Positions 1 to 9,719 of a stretch of 64,000 nt of DNA are shown here, in pieces (within the stretch, counting starts at the first letter, position 1; the number at the start of each line of letters is the position of its first letter). This stretch comes from JAEXOD01 sp963663265. Lineage in GTDB: Bacteria; Bacteroidota; Ignavibacteria; Ignavibacteriales; Melioribacteraceae. The stretch lies in NCBI GenBank assembly GCA_963663265.2, contig CAXXXM010000001.1:310001-374000 (forward strand), written 5' to 3'. Below the pieces are notes generated by a model, which made no database searches, was not told the DNA's origin, and saw only the letters and a list, made by a program, of their open reading frames with translations. The translations under genes were made by a program, and so were the position numbers.

Positions 1-27
1 TGAAAAGTAAATAATTGTAAAATAATT

Positions 28-57
28 TTGTAATTTCTTTATAAGTGTATAAATTTG
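28..57 (+). promoter_or_regulatory. Promoter, Bacteroidota-type, for the GH13 gene
   Basis: TTG at 28-30, a spacer of exactly 19 nt, then TAAATTTG at 50-57. This fits the TTG-N19-TAnnTTTG consensus of the Bacteroidota primary sigma factor. Transcription would start near 64, about 40 nt before the GH13 start codon. The match is read directly; use by the cell is inferred. Confidence 0.6.
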
Positions 58-103
58 TAATTTATCTGGAATTTTTATTACTCTTTATACGTTTGGAGAA
101 TTT

Positions 104-2488
104 ATGAAAAAATTCATAATTGCTTTTGTTATACTTTTTGCTCAATTAACTTTTTGCCAAGAAAAAATTATTGACATCATCCGCCCTATTACCGTGTATG
201 CCGGAATAGAGGATTCAATAATTATTGATGATATGTTTTATTTGGATAAATATGACATTAACTTTTTACCAAATAATGATTTACAAGTTAATTTCGATAA
301 AAAAACAAATAAGCTTTTTGTAAAGCCAAATCAAAAATTCAGCGGTACAACTTTTCTCGATTTTGTATATAATAATACAACATACTCAATTTTAGTAAAC
401 AGCAAACTAAAATATAAACATACTTTCAGCTTCAAACCAACAGGAACGCCAAAACATATTACCGTTTTCGGAAATTTTAATAGTTGGAATAGGAACGAAT
501 TATTCCTTAAAGAAGGGAAGGATGGCTGGTACTCAATTGATTATTCTTTTGATCCGGGAAGATATGAGTACAAGTATTTTGTAGATGGAGCAGAATTTTT
601 AGACCAAAAAAATCATGATTCAATTCCAAACGGAATTGGTGGATATAACACAAACTTAGTTATTAAAGATAAAACCGAATCTTCTTCGTATTTATATGTT
701 GGTAATAAAACCAATGAGGGGAGTTTTATTAAATTATCTTTTGTTTACAAACCGGATAATGCTGATGAAAAAATTACTAATAAAAATATTTATGCTTTAT
801 TAGATAACGAAAAACTTGGGAATACAGTTAGTGTAGAAAATAATGTTATTACGGTTCAGCTGCAAAAACAAAGGTACAATGGTGAGCATAGTTTGAGAGT
901 GCTAATTAATAAAGACGGCAAATTATCAAATACACAAACTGTTATGCTATATAATGGCGATGTAAGAGATAATAATGCTCCATTTAATTGGTATGATGGA
1001 ATTATTTATTCTTTAATGATTGATAGATTTAAGAATGGTGAAAAGGCGAACGATAATCCTATTGTTCAAGACTCGTTGTTTCATCAAGCAAATTATCAAG
1101 GTGGGGATTTTGCAGGAATTTTAGAAAAACTGAACTCCGGTTATTTTGATAAATTAGGAGTAAATGCAATATGGCTTTCTCCTGTTTATGACAACCCAAA
1201 CCAAGCGTTTCGCGAGTATCCTGAACCACACAGATGGTTTTCGGGCTATCATGGTTATTGGCCCATTAGTGCCGAAAAAGTTGAGGAACATTTTGGAACG
1301 ATGGAGCAATTAAAAGAGATAGTAAAAGTTGCTCACTCAAAAGGGATAAAAATTTTATTGGACTTTGTTTCACACCACGTACATATTGACCATCCTTATT
1401 TTAAGGAACATCCCGATTGGTTTGGTAAACTTAATTTACCTGATGGGAGATTAAATTTAAGATTTTGGGATGAATACCGATTAACAACATGGTTTGAACC
1501 TTATTTGCCGTCATTCGACTTTTTATCATCTCCCGAAGCAATGGAAGCAGTTGCTACCAATGCAATTTGGTGGTTAAAAGAAACCGGTGCCGATGGTTTT
1601 AGGCATGATGCTGTTAAACATGTGCCTAATAAATTTTGGAGAACTTTAACGAGAAAATTAAAAGCAGAAATTGAAATACCTGATAATGTGAAAGTTTATC
1701 AAATTGGGGAAACATTTGGCTCTTATGATTTAATTAGTTCGTATGTAAATAATGGTCAATTAAGTGCTCAATTCAACTTTAATCTTTTTGATACTGCAAT
1801 TCAAGTATTTGTTGATTCTTCTAACTCATTTGCACGTTTGTCATCTGAATTAAAACAAACCGAAAGAGTTTATGGAAATCCACATTACATGGGTAACATA
1901 ATAGACAGCCATGATAAGGTTCGATTTATGTCTTATGCTGATGGCGATATTAAATCCGGCGGGGAAAATTTGGGTACTGAAATAGGATGGTCGAATCCTC
2001 CGGTTGTAGATAATCCTAAAAGTTATGATTTAGCCGAATTATTCCTTGCTTACATGAGTACTGTTCCTGGATTGCCCGTAATATATTATGGTACTGAAGC
2101 CGGAATGACGGGTGCAAGTGACCCCGATAATAGAAGAATGATGAAATTTGAAGAAAATTTGGACGAATTTCAAAAAAATCTTTTAGATAATGTTAGAAAA
2201 ATTGTTAATTTACGTAAAAGTTCAACAGCTTTAAGGTATGGAGATTTATTACCTTTAGGTGTTGAGAAAGATCAGTTTGCATATCTAAGAACAGATTTTA
2301 ATGAAAAAATTGTGGTAATCTTAAACAAATCAAATAATAAAAGAACAGTTACTGTTAAACTTCCTGGCTTTTATACAGAGCAGTCAGGTTTAGATATGAT
2401 TAAAGGGGATACTTATCAGATAAGACAAAATGTCTTAAAAGTGGATTTGAAGGAAAAAGGATATAAGATAATTAAGCTTTCTAAGTAA
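104..2488 (+). CDS. Secreted GH13 alpha-amylase family glycoside hydrolase
   Basis: Probably an exported alpha-glucan hydrolase (cyclomaltodextrinase/neopullulanase-like). An N-terminal signal peptide (residues 1-18, ending near FCQ) is followed by a beta-sandwich resembling the AMPK/CBM48 glycogen-binding fold around residues 105-170 (GNFNSWN, YEYKYFVDG). A linker domain and the GH13 barrel follow from about residue 295. The catalytic set is present: nucleophile D502 in GFRHDAVKH, acid/base E536 in QIGETFG, and D604 in IIDSHD. The beta-strand 3 motif DFVSHHVHIDHP lies upstream. 794 residues suits a GH13 enzyme with extra N-terminal domains. The gene is the first in the window, with its own promoter at 28-57, so an outer partner upstream cannot be seen. 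Exact substrate is not determined. Confidence 0.93.
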   Translation: MKKFIIAFVILFAQLTFCQEKIIDIIRPITVYAGIEDSIIIDDMFYLDKYDINFLPNNDLQVNFDKKTNKLFVKPNQKFSGTTFLDFVYNNTTYSILVNSKLKYKHTFSFKPTGTPKHITVFGNFNSWNRNELFLKEGKDGWYSIDYSFDPGRYEYKYFVDGAEFLDQKNHDSIPNGIGGYNTNLVIKDKTESSSYLYVGNKTNEGSFIKLSFVYKPDNADEKITNKNIYALLDNEKLGNTVSVENNVITVQLQKQRYNGEHSLRVLINKDGKLSNTQTVMLYNGDVRDNNAPFNWYDGIIYSLMIDRFKNGEKANDNPIVQDSLFHQANYQGGDFAGILEKLNSGYFDKLGVNAIWLSPVYDNPNQAFREYPEPHRWFSGYHGYWPISAEKVEEHFGTMEQLKEIVKVAHSKGIKILLDFVSHHVHIDHPYFKEHPDWFGKLNLPDGRLNLRFWDEYRLTTWFEPYLPSFDFLSSPEAMEAVATNAIWWLKETGADGFRHDAVKHVPNKFWRTLTRKLKAEIEIPDNVKVYQIGETFGSYDLISSYVNNGQLSAQFNFNLFDTAIQVFVDSSNSFARLSSELKQTERVYGNPHYMGNIIDSHDKVRFMSYADGDIKSGGENLGTEIGWSNPPVVDNPKSYDLAELFLAYMSTVPGLPVIYYGTEAGMTGASDPDNRRMMKFEENLDEFQKNLLDNVRKIVNLRKSSTALRYGDLLPLGVEKDQFAYLRTDFNEKIVVILNKSNNKRTVTVKLPGFYTEQSGLDMIKGDTYQIRQNVLKVDLKEKGYKIIKLSK

Positions 2489-2612
2489 TATTTTTAAACC
2501 AGAAAGTAAAGAAACGGTAATAATTATTTAAAAGCAAATTATTAAATTATTACCAAATTGTTAATAAATTACATACACTTGAAATTTAAGTTTAAAGTAC
2601 GAATATTTGAAG

Positions 2613-5600
2613 ATGAAATTTTTTAATTACATATCAAACAACAAATCGGAGAAGAGCATGAGACTTGCTTCTTTGTCTTTAATAATTATTGTAATTATGG
2701 CAATGTTGAGTTTAAATACTCAGCCGGTATTTGCACAGGGATCTACTACTGCAGCCTTAAATGGTATTGTGACCGATGAAAACGGTTCAGCCTTACCAGG
2801 GGCAAACGTAATTGCTGTACATGTGCCATCTGGTACTCAATATGGTATTACCACACGTTCGGACGGTAAATTTAACTTATATGGTTTACGTACGGGCGGT
2901 CCATTCGAAATAACAGTATCTTTTGTTGGTTTTACTCCTAAAACCTTAACTGATGTATACTTAACATTGGGTCAAAATTTAAGGGTTGATTTTGTATTAA
3001 CAGAAAAAGCATTAGAACTTAATGAATTAACTGTTACTGCTGAAAAAAATTCAATTTTGAGCGAAGGACGCACAGGGTCATCACAAAACGTTTCATTAAA
3101 ACAAATTGAAGAAGTTCCTACAATTAACAGAAACTTCCAATCTTTTGCTAAATTATCTCCATTATTCTCCGGTACTAATATGCAGGCTGCCGGTAGAAGT
3201 AATAGATATAATAACGTACAGATTGACGGTACTCAGTACAATGATTTATTTGGTTTAGGTTCAAGTGGTACTCCTGGTGGTCAAACAGGTACTAACCCTA
3301 TAAGCTTGGATGCTATTCAAGAATTTCAAGTAGTTGTTGCTCCTTACGATGTTCGCGAAAGCGGATTTACAGGTGGTGGTATTAATGCTATTACCCGTAG
3401 TGGTACCAACAAATATTCAGGTTCTGCTTATTTCTTTGGAAGAAATCAAGATTTTGTTGGTAAAAGCCCAAATACTGATGAAGCTTTAAGAAAAGCTTAT
3501 CCTGATTTTACTGAATCACAATACGGTTTCCGTGTTGGTGGTCCTATTATCAAAGATAAATTGTTCTTCTTTGTTAACGGCGAATTAACTACAAATAATC
3601 GTCCTTCACAAAACGTTTCTTTAACTCAAGGTACAAGCATTGCTCGTAACGATAGTTTAGCAAGAAAAATGTATGATATCCTTAAATCCAAAGGTTTTGA
3701 TGCAGGAACTTTTGGCGAAAGCACAATTGAACAACCAAGTGCTAAATTATTTACACGTTTTGATTATAACTTATCAAACGAGCATAAATTTACATTACGT
3801 TATAACTATGTAAATGCGAGACAAGATATATTAAATAATAGAACAGCATCAAATCGATTGTCATTTGATTCTTACGCTTACCAAATCAAAAATACTACTC
3901 ACTCTATTGTTGCTCAAGTTAATAGTAACTTAGGTAATAGTATGTCAAACGAATTTATTGCAGGTTTTACAAGTATACGTGATAGAAGAGCCGGTATTGA
4001 TGGTAAAAAATCACCTGAAATTAAAGTGAAAGAATCAGGATTAGATTTGAGTGCCGGTGTTGATCAATATTCATCAGCTAACGAATTAGATCAAGATATT
4101 TTTGAAATTTCTGATAACTTTACTTATTTGTTAGGAAATCACGTGTTTACTGTTGGTACACACAATGAATTCTTTTCTTTCCGTAACTTATTCTTGGGTG
4201 CGTTCCATGGTTACTACGAATTTTCAAATTTAACTGATTTAGAAAACAACAACGTATCATTTTATTCTCACAAATATTCTTTGACCAACGATCCAAACCA
4301 GGCTGCTGAATTATCAGTAAATCAATTTGGATTTTATGTACAAGATGAATGGTCAGTTTTACCAAGCTTAAAAGTAACACTTGGTGCTCGTATTGATATT
4401 CCATTTATTCCGGAAGCACCTGCTGCTAACGATTCAGTTGCAAAATATTTAGTAGGATACAAAACTGACGAAGTACCAAGCGGCAATTTATTGTTTTCAC
4501 CAAGATTTGGTTTTAACTTTGACGTATTAGGCGATAGAAGTTTACAAGTGCGTGGTGGTGCTGGTTTATTTACCGGACGTATTCCTTATGTTTGGTTATC
4601 TAACGCTTATACTAATAGCGGTGTTCTTTATGCAGAAGTTAGAAAAGGTGGTTCTGGACTTGGTTTTAGCTTAGACCCAGATAACCAATGGTATCCAGGT
4701 GATCCTGGTACAGGTAGTCCAAGAGTTCAATCAGAAATAAACTTGACAGACCCTGATTTTAAGATGCCTCAAGTATTAAGATTTAACTTATCTGTTGATA
4801 AACAATTACCTTTTGGTTTTATTGGTACAGTTGAATTTTTATATAATAAGTCAGTTAATGATTTATTCTATCAAAAAATTAACTTACAACCTGTTTCAAT
4901 AGTTGACCCTATTGAAGGAAGAAATATTTTTGGAAATCCTGATGGTAAATCTACAAGTGGCAGTAACTACTACAATAATAATTTTTACGATGTGTTAGTA
5001 TTAAAAAATACAAGCAAAGGTTCACAATATAACTTAAGTCTCCAAATTCAAAGAAACGTAGCTCAAGGTTTGTCAATAAATACCGGTTATGTTTTTGGTA
5101 AATCAGAAGACTTAAATAGTGTTACTTCTTCACAAGCAAAATCTCAAATGAGATATAACCCTATTTTCAACGATCCTAATAATCCTGAATTAACTACATC
5201 TTTGTATGAAGTTAAACACAGAGTATTTGCATCATTGTCATACTCATATAATTTCTTTGCTAATGCTACAACAAGTGTATCTTTATACTATAACGGACAG
5301 TCAGGTCAACCATATTCTTATGTAGTTTATGGTGATGTTAACCAGGACGGTTTCGATTCTAACGACTTGTTCTATATTCCAAGAGATGCAAGTGAAATCC
5401 AGTTAGGTTCTCTTGATGCTAATAAAAACTTTGTTAAAGGCAGCGATGCAACTTATCAAGCTTTAGAAGATTTTATTAATAATGATGAGTACTTGAAAGA
5501 AAATCGTGGTAAAGTTTCTAAGAGAAACGGTGCAAGAAATCCTTGGAGAAACGTATTAGATTTCAGATTCTCACAAGATATTCCTGATTATTTTGGTTTT

Positions 5601-5831
5601 GGTAAATTCCAAGTAACCTTAGATATTTTGAATGTATTAAATTTAATTGATCCTGAATCAGGTTGGGATAAGAGTGTATACAGCACATACCAAATCGTAA
5701 AATTTGTTGGTCGCGATAATACAGGTCGTGCAGTTTACGCATTAAACACTAATAATGCAAAAGACCCATATACAGCTGATGATATTACCTCACGCTGGGC
5801 TATGCAGCTTGGTATTAGATATGCATTCTAA
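2613..5831 (+). CDS. Oar-like TonB-dependent outer-membrane receptor
   Basis: Outer-membrane beta-barrel of the Oar/TonB-dependent receptor family. Order of parts: signal peptide (hydrophobic stretch ending QPVFAQG), a carboxypeptidase-regulatory-like beta-sandwich (ALNGIVTDENGSALPGANV), a plug domain (region with SLDAIQEFQVVVAPYDVRESGFTGGGINAITRSGTN), then a long barrel ending in RYAF, a typical C-terminal aromatic signal. The start is ambiguous: ATG 2613 has a weak upstream signal, while ATG 2658 has GGAG 6 nt before it and gives a cleaner signal peptide (MRLASLSLIII). A strong hairpin terminator follows, so the gene is probably monocistronic. Ligand unknown; oligosaccharide, peptide or siderophore uptake cannot be separated from sequence. 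Codons look highly optimised compared with neighbours, which suggests high expression. Confidence 0.9.
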   Translation: MKFFNYISNNKSEKSMRLASLSLIIIVIMAMLSLNTQPVFAQGSTTAALNGIVTDENGSALPGANVIAVHVPSGTQYGITTRSDGKFNLYGLRTGGPFEITVSFVGFTPKTLTDVYLTLGQNLRVDFVLTEKALELNELTVTAEKNSILSEGRTGSSQNVSLKQIEEVPTINRNFQSFAKLSPLFSGTNMQAAGRSNRYNNVQIDGTQYNDLFGLGSSGTPGGQTGTNPISLDAIQEFQVVVAPYDVRESGFTGGGINAITRSGTNKYSGSAYFFGRNQDFVGKSPNTDEALRKAYPDFTESQYGFRVGGPIIKDKLFFFVNGELTTNNRPSQNVSLTQGTSIARNDSLARKMYDILKSKGFDAGTFGESTIEQPSAKLFTRFDYNLSNEHKFTLRYNYVNARQDILNNRTASNRLSFDSYAYQIKNTTHSIVAQVNSNLGNSMSNEFIAGFTSIRDRRAGIDGKKSPEIKVKESGLDLSAGVDQYSSANELDQDIFEISDNFTYLLGNHVFTVGTHNEFFSFRNLFLGAFHGYYEFSNLTDLENNNVSFYSHKYSLTNDPNQAAELSVNQFGFYVQDEWSVLPSLKVTLGARIDIPFIPEAPAANDSVAKYLVGYKTDEVPSGNLLFSPRFGFNFDVLGDRSLQVRGGAGLFTGRIPYVWLSNAYTNSGVLYAEVRKGGSGLGFSLDPDNQWYPGDPGTGSPRVQSEINLTDPDFKMPQVLRFNLSVDKQLPFGFIGTVEFLYNKSVNDLFYQKINLQPVSIVDPIEGRNIFGNPDGKSTSGSNYYNNNFYDVLVLKNTSKGSQYNLSLQIQRNVAQGLSINTGYVFGKSEDLNSVTSSQAKSQMRYNPIFNDPNNPELTTSLYEVKHRVFASLSYSYNFFANATTSVSLYYNGQSGQPYSYVVYGDVNQDGFDSNDLFYIPRDASEIQLGSLDANKNFVKGSDATYQALEDFINNDEYLKENRGKVSKRNGARNPWRNVLDFRFSQDIPDYFGFGKFQVTLDILNVLNLIDPESGWDKSVYSTYQIVKFVGRDNTGRAVYALNTNNAKDPYTADDITSRWAMQLGIRYAF

Positions 5832-5852
5832 TTTAATTAGTTAGAATAAATT

Positions 5853-5886
5853 AAAGCCTTTGAAGAAATTCAAAGGCTTTTTTTTT
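5853..5886 (+). terminator. Rho-independent terminator after the Oar-like receptor
   Basis: A perfect 12-bp stem (AAAGCCTTTGAA, 5853-5864, with TTCAAAGGCTTT, 5869-5880) closes a GAAA tetraloop. A T-run continues to 5886. Confidence 0.92.
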
Positions 5887-5969
5887 GGTTTATGGATTAA
5901 AAATGTGTTTTGAATTTAGTTGTATAATTTTTATCTTCTTTTTTATTTATTTGATATATAGTATATATA

Positions 5970-6470
5970 ATGAAGAATATTGATCCAATAATTATTGAAA
6001 AGATTAAAAAAATTAAACTTGTTATTACTGATGTTGATGGTGTTTTAACAGATGGTGGTTTATATTACACGTCCGAAGGGCTTGTAATGAAAAAATATAA
6101 TGTCAAAGATGGTATGGGTGCGGTTTTGTTGAGGAAACGAGGTTTCTTATGTGGAATAATGTCTACTGATGTTTCTCCGGTTATTACAAAAAGAGGGGAG
6201 AGGCTAAAGTTGGATTTTACATATATTGGAATATCTGATAAAAAAACTAAGATGCTTGAATTATGTGATGAATACGGAATAGATGCTGAAAACGTTGCAT
6301 TTATTGGTGATGATGTTAATGATACCGAAGTTATTAAAACTGTTGGTTTTGCTGCATGTCCTAATGATTCGGTTGATGAAATAATTGAACAAGTAGACTA
6401 TATTTGCAAGAGGAATGGTGGAAACGGAGCTTTTAGAGAGTTTGCTGATTTAATTCTAAAATTTAATTAA
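5970..6470 (+). CDS. kdsC: KdsC-like HAD phosphatase (KDO-8-phosphate phosphatase)
   Basis: Small C0-type HAD phosphatase that removes phosphate from 3-deoxy-manno-octulosonate-8-phosphate during lipopolysaccharide inner-core synthesis in the cytoplasm. The nucleophile motif is TDVDGVLTDG with D21 and D23, and the C-terminal motif is FIGDDVNDTEV. The 166-residue length and lack of a cap domain are typical of KdsC, which works as a tetramer. The gene is followed after 19 nt by the transglutaminase-like gene and may be cotranscribed with it. Related sugar-phosphate HADs (for example N-acylneuraminate cytidylyltransferase partners) share the fold, so the exact substrate is inferred. No other KDO gene is visible nearby. 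Confidence 0.87.
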   Translation: MKNIDPIIIEKIKKIKLVITDVDGVLTDGGLYYTSEGLVMKKYNVKDGMGAVLLRKRGFLCGIMSTDVSPVITKRGERLKLDFTYIGISDKKTKMLELCDEYGIDAENVAFIGDDVNDTEVIKTVGFAACPNDSVDEIIEQVDYICKRNGGNGAFREFADLILKFN

Positions 6471-6489
6471 AGATAATTGAGGTTAAGAA

Positions 6490-7914
6490 ATGTTTAAGTA
6501 TGTTTTATGTTTATTATTCGTTTTTGGTGGTTTTATGTTTGCTCAATCAAAGTTAAACATGGTTCAAGAGCAGATTGAAAAAGGAAATTTTATGAATGCT
6601 CATGAAATGATTGAAAATTTTAAAGAAGATGCCTCGCTTTCTTATCAAGATATTGAAGCATTAGAATTTGAACAAGAAAGAATGGATAGAATTTTAAAAG
6701 ATTTTAACAAATCGGAAAGCGATATACTAAAATACTTAGATAAGTATTATCCGGGGATTACGGTAAAAGATTTAGAAAAATGGGAAAAGACAAATAAACT
6801 TGAACACAAAGTTATTAACGGAAAAAAATACTATTTTGCACGCAGTCATAGAAATTTATTCCTTATTGATAAAGATGCAAAATTAAAGAAGGATGAAGTT
6901 GATGGACCAACCATTGATGAATTAGATACATTCTTGGAAAAATATATTCCAAAAGTTGTTGAAAACTACACAAAAACAAAAAATAATTTGATTAATCCTG
7001 TAAAAATGGAATTGAATTATACAGTTACAGTACAGCCAAACGCTGTTCCTGATGGCGAAATTATTAAATGTTGGCTCCCATATCCACGAGAAGGACATGA
7101 TAGACAAGCAGATATTAAACTAATTTCTGTTAATAGCGAAAATTATGTAATTGCAGATAATAAAAATTTGCAACGAACTTTATATATGGAAAAAGTTGCA
7201 GAAAAAGATAAGCCAACTGTTTTTAATTTTGAAGTTTCTTTTGCAGCAGCGGCTGAATTTCATAAAATAGATGAAAAATCTATAAAAGAATATGATGTTA
7301 ATAGTGATGTGTATAAAAACTTTACAAAAGAATCAGCTCCTCACATTTTATTTACTGAGAAAATAAAAAAAGCATCAGCAGAAATAGTTGGAGATGAAAA
7401 GAACCCATATTTGATTGCAAAAAAAATATTCACTTGGATAAATAATAATATTCCATGGGCTGGTGCAAGAGAATATTCTACATTATATAATATACCTGAA
7501 TACTGTTTGGCTAATGGTCATGGTGATTGTGGAATAAAATCATTGTTGTTTATTACATTATGTCGTTATAACGGAGTTCCGGCAAAATGGCAGAGTGGTT
7601 GGATGTTACATCCCGGACAAGTAAATTTACATGATTGGGCTGAAGCATATTTTGAAGGATATGGCTGGGTGCCTGTTGATCAATCATTTGGTATTACTAA
7701 ATCTAATGATACTGATGTAAATTATTTTTATCTTGGTGGAATGGATTCATATAGATTAATTGTTAATGATGATATATCTCAACCGTTATTCCCTGCAAAG
7801 TTATATCCAAGAAGTGAAACGGTTGATTTTCAGCGTGGTGAAGTTGAGTGGAAAAAGGGGAATCTTTACTTTGATAAGTGGGATTATGATATGAAAGTTA
7901 AATATTCCGAGTAA
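6490..7914 (+). CDS. Secreted transglutaminase-like cysteine protease domain protein
   Basis: Exported protein with a transglutaminase-core domain. A signal peptide (MFKYVLCLLFVFGGFMFAQ) is followed by a charged helical N-terminal region (about residues 20-170), a beta-rich middle and the transglutaminase core from about 290. The papain-like triad is visible: C347 in GHGDCGIKS, H381 in LHDWAEA and D397 in WVPVDQS. Such domains usually act as peptidases or isopeptidases in the periplasm rather than as cross-linkers. Length 474 residues. It lies between kdsC and an unknown helical protein (9 nt gap to the latter), suggesting a small operon. The biological substrate is unknown. Confidence 0.85.
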   Translation: MFKYVLCLLFVFGGFMFAQSKLNMVQEQIEKGNFMNAHEMIENFKEDASLSYQDIEALEFEQERMDRILKDFNKSESDILKYLDKYYPGITVKDLEKWEKTNKLEHKVINGKKYYFARSHRNLFLIDKDAKLKKDEVDGPTIDELDTFLEKYIPKVVENYTKTKNNLINPVKMELNYTVTVQPNAVPDGEIIKCWLPYPREGHDRQADIKLISVNSENYVIADNKNLQRTLYMEKVAEKDKPTVFNFEVSFAAAAEFHKIDEKSIKEYDVNSDVYKNFTKESAPHILFTEKIKKASAEIVGDEKNPYLIAKKIFTWINNNIPWAGAREYSTLYNIPEYCLANGHGDCGIKSLLFITLCRYNGVPAKWQSGWMLHPGQVNLHDWAEAYFEGYGWVPVDQSFGITKSNDTDVNYFYLGGMDSYRLIVNDDISQPLFPAKLYPRSETVDFQRGEVEWKKGNLYFDKWDYDMKVKYSE

Positions 7915-7929
7915 TTAATAAAAGTGCTT

Positions 7930-8820
7930 ATGAAAACTGAAAAAGTAACTGTCAAAATTAGTCCAAGTGAGATTTCTCGATTTAAGACATTAATTGAGTT
8001 TCTGCAATCTACTACGCAAGGATTGTCTGTTTCTAATTTTAAATATGGACAGATGGGTGGAGAAGCAATTATCTCTTTTGAAGTTGATGAGCAAAATTAT
8101 GAGGACTTTGTTCATAAGCTGAATATTAATAAATTTAAGATTATTACTTTATCTAAGGCAATTAATTTGGATTTTAATAAGATAAGTGATAAGTATTACA
8201 AAAAAGAAACTTGGGATAGTCTTGATAAAAGGAAAAAAGCCGGTAGTGAATTAGTATCTAATAAGTTGATTGATGACTATACAAAGGATGGGAAGTACGA
8301 AGAATTAATTAGAATTGCAAAAGACTTTAGGTATAGTGGCGACCTCGCAAAATATGCTTCAGAAAATATTGCTACTGCAGTAGTTAATTTAATAAGAAAA
8401 TATACAAATAAACCGCCGACAAATAGGATGGATGCGGAAGAAAAGTTTAGAGGATTGTTGAAAATTGCTGCTGATGACAAACTTAAATTAATGCAAAAAA
8501 TGGATTTACAAATAGAAGCAGGGAAAAAAGCGATTGAACTATGTTCTTCATATAAAGAGATAGTGGATAGTTTAATACATATTGCCAATAACAATTCTGT
8601 ACACAATACATTAAATATTTTGGCTGCTTTACAGTTTGCTACTATTGTTTTACAAGACCCTGCGAAATTTGAGATAGAAGTAAATAGAGCTGTACGAAAT
8701 ATTAATTTGCGTTATTTAGATATTGCATACGATGTTATTAGTGACTTTTTATCTTTCGATCAAAAAGAAAAATATAATAGTTTAGTGGAATTTATTAAGA
8801 AAAAAAGAGAGAGCATGTAA
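7930..8820 (+). CDS. Unknown helical protein
   Basis: I do not recognise this family. The N-terminal 70 residues form a likely alpha/beta segment (KVTVKISPSEISRFKTLIEF); the rest is almost wholly helical and charged, somewhat like HEAT-type repeats. There is no signal peptide or membrane segment, so it is probably cytoplasmic. ATG 7930 is preferred; a GTG at 7924 is in frame. It begins 15 nt after the transglutaminase-like gene and probably shares its transcript. Its stop codon is part of a palindrome shared with the convergent rmlD gene. Confidence 0.7.
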   Translation: MKTEKVTVKISPSEISRFKTLIEFLQSTTQGLSVSNFKYGQMGGEAIISFEVDEQNYEDFVHKLNINKFKIITLSKAINLDFNKISDKYYKKETWDSLDKRKKAGSELVSNKLIDDYTKDGKYEELIRIAKDFRYSGDLAKYASENIATAVVNLIRKYTNKPPTNRMDAEEKFRGLLKIAADDKLKLMQKMDLQIEAGKKAIELCSSYKEIVDSLIHIANNNSVHNTLNILAALQFATIVLQDPAKFEIEVNRAVRNINLRYLDIAYDVISDFLSFDQKEKYNSLVEFIKKKRESM

Positions 8821-8832
8821 TTTTACATGCTC
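8811..8832. terminator. Stop-codon palindrome between convergent genes
   Basis: GAGCATGTAA (8811-8820) and TTACATGCTC (8823-8832) form a perfect inverted repeat with a 2-nt centre. Both opposing stop codons (TAA at 8818-8820; TTA read as TAA on minus at 8823-8825) lie inside it. It could form a hairpin in both transcripts. T-runs are weak, so termination is inferred. Confidence 0.55.
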
Positions 8833-9719
8833 AATTCTTTTTTCATTAATTCAAAAGTTTCTGTCATATCTGTTGGAATGTAGCCGAAGTCTGTTTCGGC
8901 TTTTTTTGTAATTAGCCCCGATTTTAATGGACGTTTTGCCGTTTGATTTAGCTCGTCAGTTTTTATGGGGATAATTAATCCTTTATCTAAAGCAAAAAAA
9001 TCGGCAATTTTTTTTGTAAACTCGTATCTGTTAAAAAATTCTTTACCACCTATGTGATAAATACCATAAACTTTTTTTGTAATACATAAATATATTGCAG
9101 AAACAAGATCATCGATATAAGTAGGGTTGTTAATTTGATCAGTAACTATTTTAATTTGTTTGTTTTCTTTTAAACTTGTATAAACCCATTTAACAAAATC
9201 AGGTCTTCCAAATTTTGCCGGACCATACAATACATTTGTTCTTAAAATTGAATAGTTATCTAAAATTGTTTGAATCTCTTTTTCCCCATTTAATTTGGTA
9301 AGCCCGTAATAACCAACAGGATCTGTTAAATCATCTTCGGAATAAGGACCATCATTACCATTAAAAACATAGTCTGTTGATATATGAATAAAATGGGCTC
9401 CAATCTCTTTGGCAGCTTCAGCAATAAATTTGACTCCTAAAACATTAATCCCCTTTGCTGCCTCTTTTTCAATTTCGCTTTTGTCAACATTTGTATATGC
9501 CGCAGTATTTACAATATAATTTGGGGCAGTTTGTTTAATAAGTTTTTTTACATCAATTTCATTAGATATGTCAATTGTGTAATACTCTGCAAAATCAAAG
9601 AATGATTTTTCTTCAAAAGAAGCAGTAATTAATTTATATTTCTCTAAATTATTAACATGCTCAACAAATCTTTGCCCGAGCATACCATTTGAACCTATAA
9701 CCAAAATTTTTTCTTTCAT
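8823..9719 (-). CDS. rfbD: RmlD-like dTDP-4-dehydrorhamnose reductase
   Basis: NAD(P)H-dependent short-chain reductase (extended SDR) of the RmlD family, catalysing the last step of dTDP-L-rhamnose synthesis for surface polysaccharide. The Rossmann motif GSNGMLGQRF is at the N-terminus, and the YxxxK catalytic pair appears in YYGLTKLNGEKE with the HISTDYVFNG strand before it. 298 residues is the normal length. The start codon overlaps the stop of the upstream pfkB-like kinase by 4 nt, so the two are translationally coupled. rmlA, rmlB and rmlC are not in the window, so an epimerase/reductase acting on another nucleotide sugar remains possible. Confidence 0.88.
   Translation of the reverse strand: MKEKILVIGSNGMLGQRFVEHVNNLEKYKLITASFEEKSFFDFAEYYTIDISNEIDVKKLIKQTAPNYIVNTAAYTNVDKSEIEKEAAKGINVLGVKFIAEAAKEIGAHFIHISTDYVFNGNDGPYSEDDLTDPVGYYGLTKLNGEKEIQTILDNYSILRTNVLYGPAKFGRPDFVKWVYTSLKENKQIKIVTDQINNPTYIDDLVSAIYLCITKKVYGIYHIGGKEFFNRYEFTKKIADFFALDKGLIIPIKTDELNQTAKRPLKSGLITKKAETDFGYIPTDMTETFELMKKELSM

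Noticed and set aside
104..2488. Type IX secretion C-terminal sorting domain on the amylase
   Set aside because: The protein ends directly after the GH13 C-terminal beta domain; no ~80-residue Por-type tail is seen. No other gene here ends in one.
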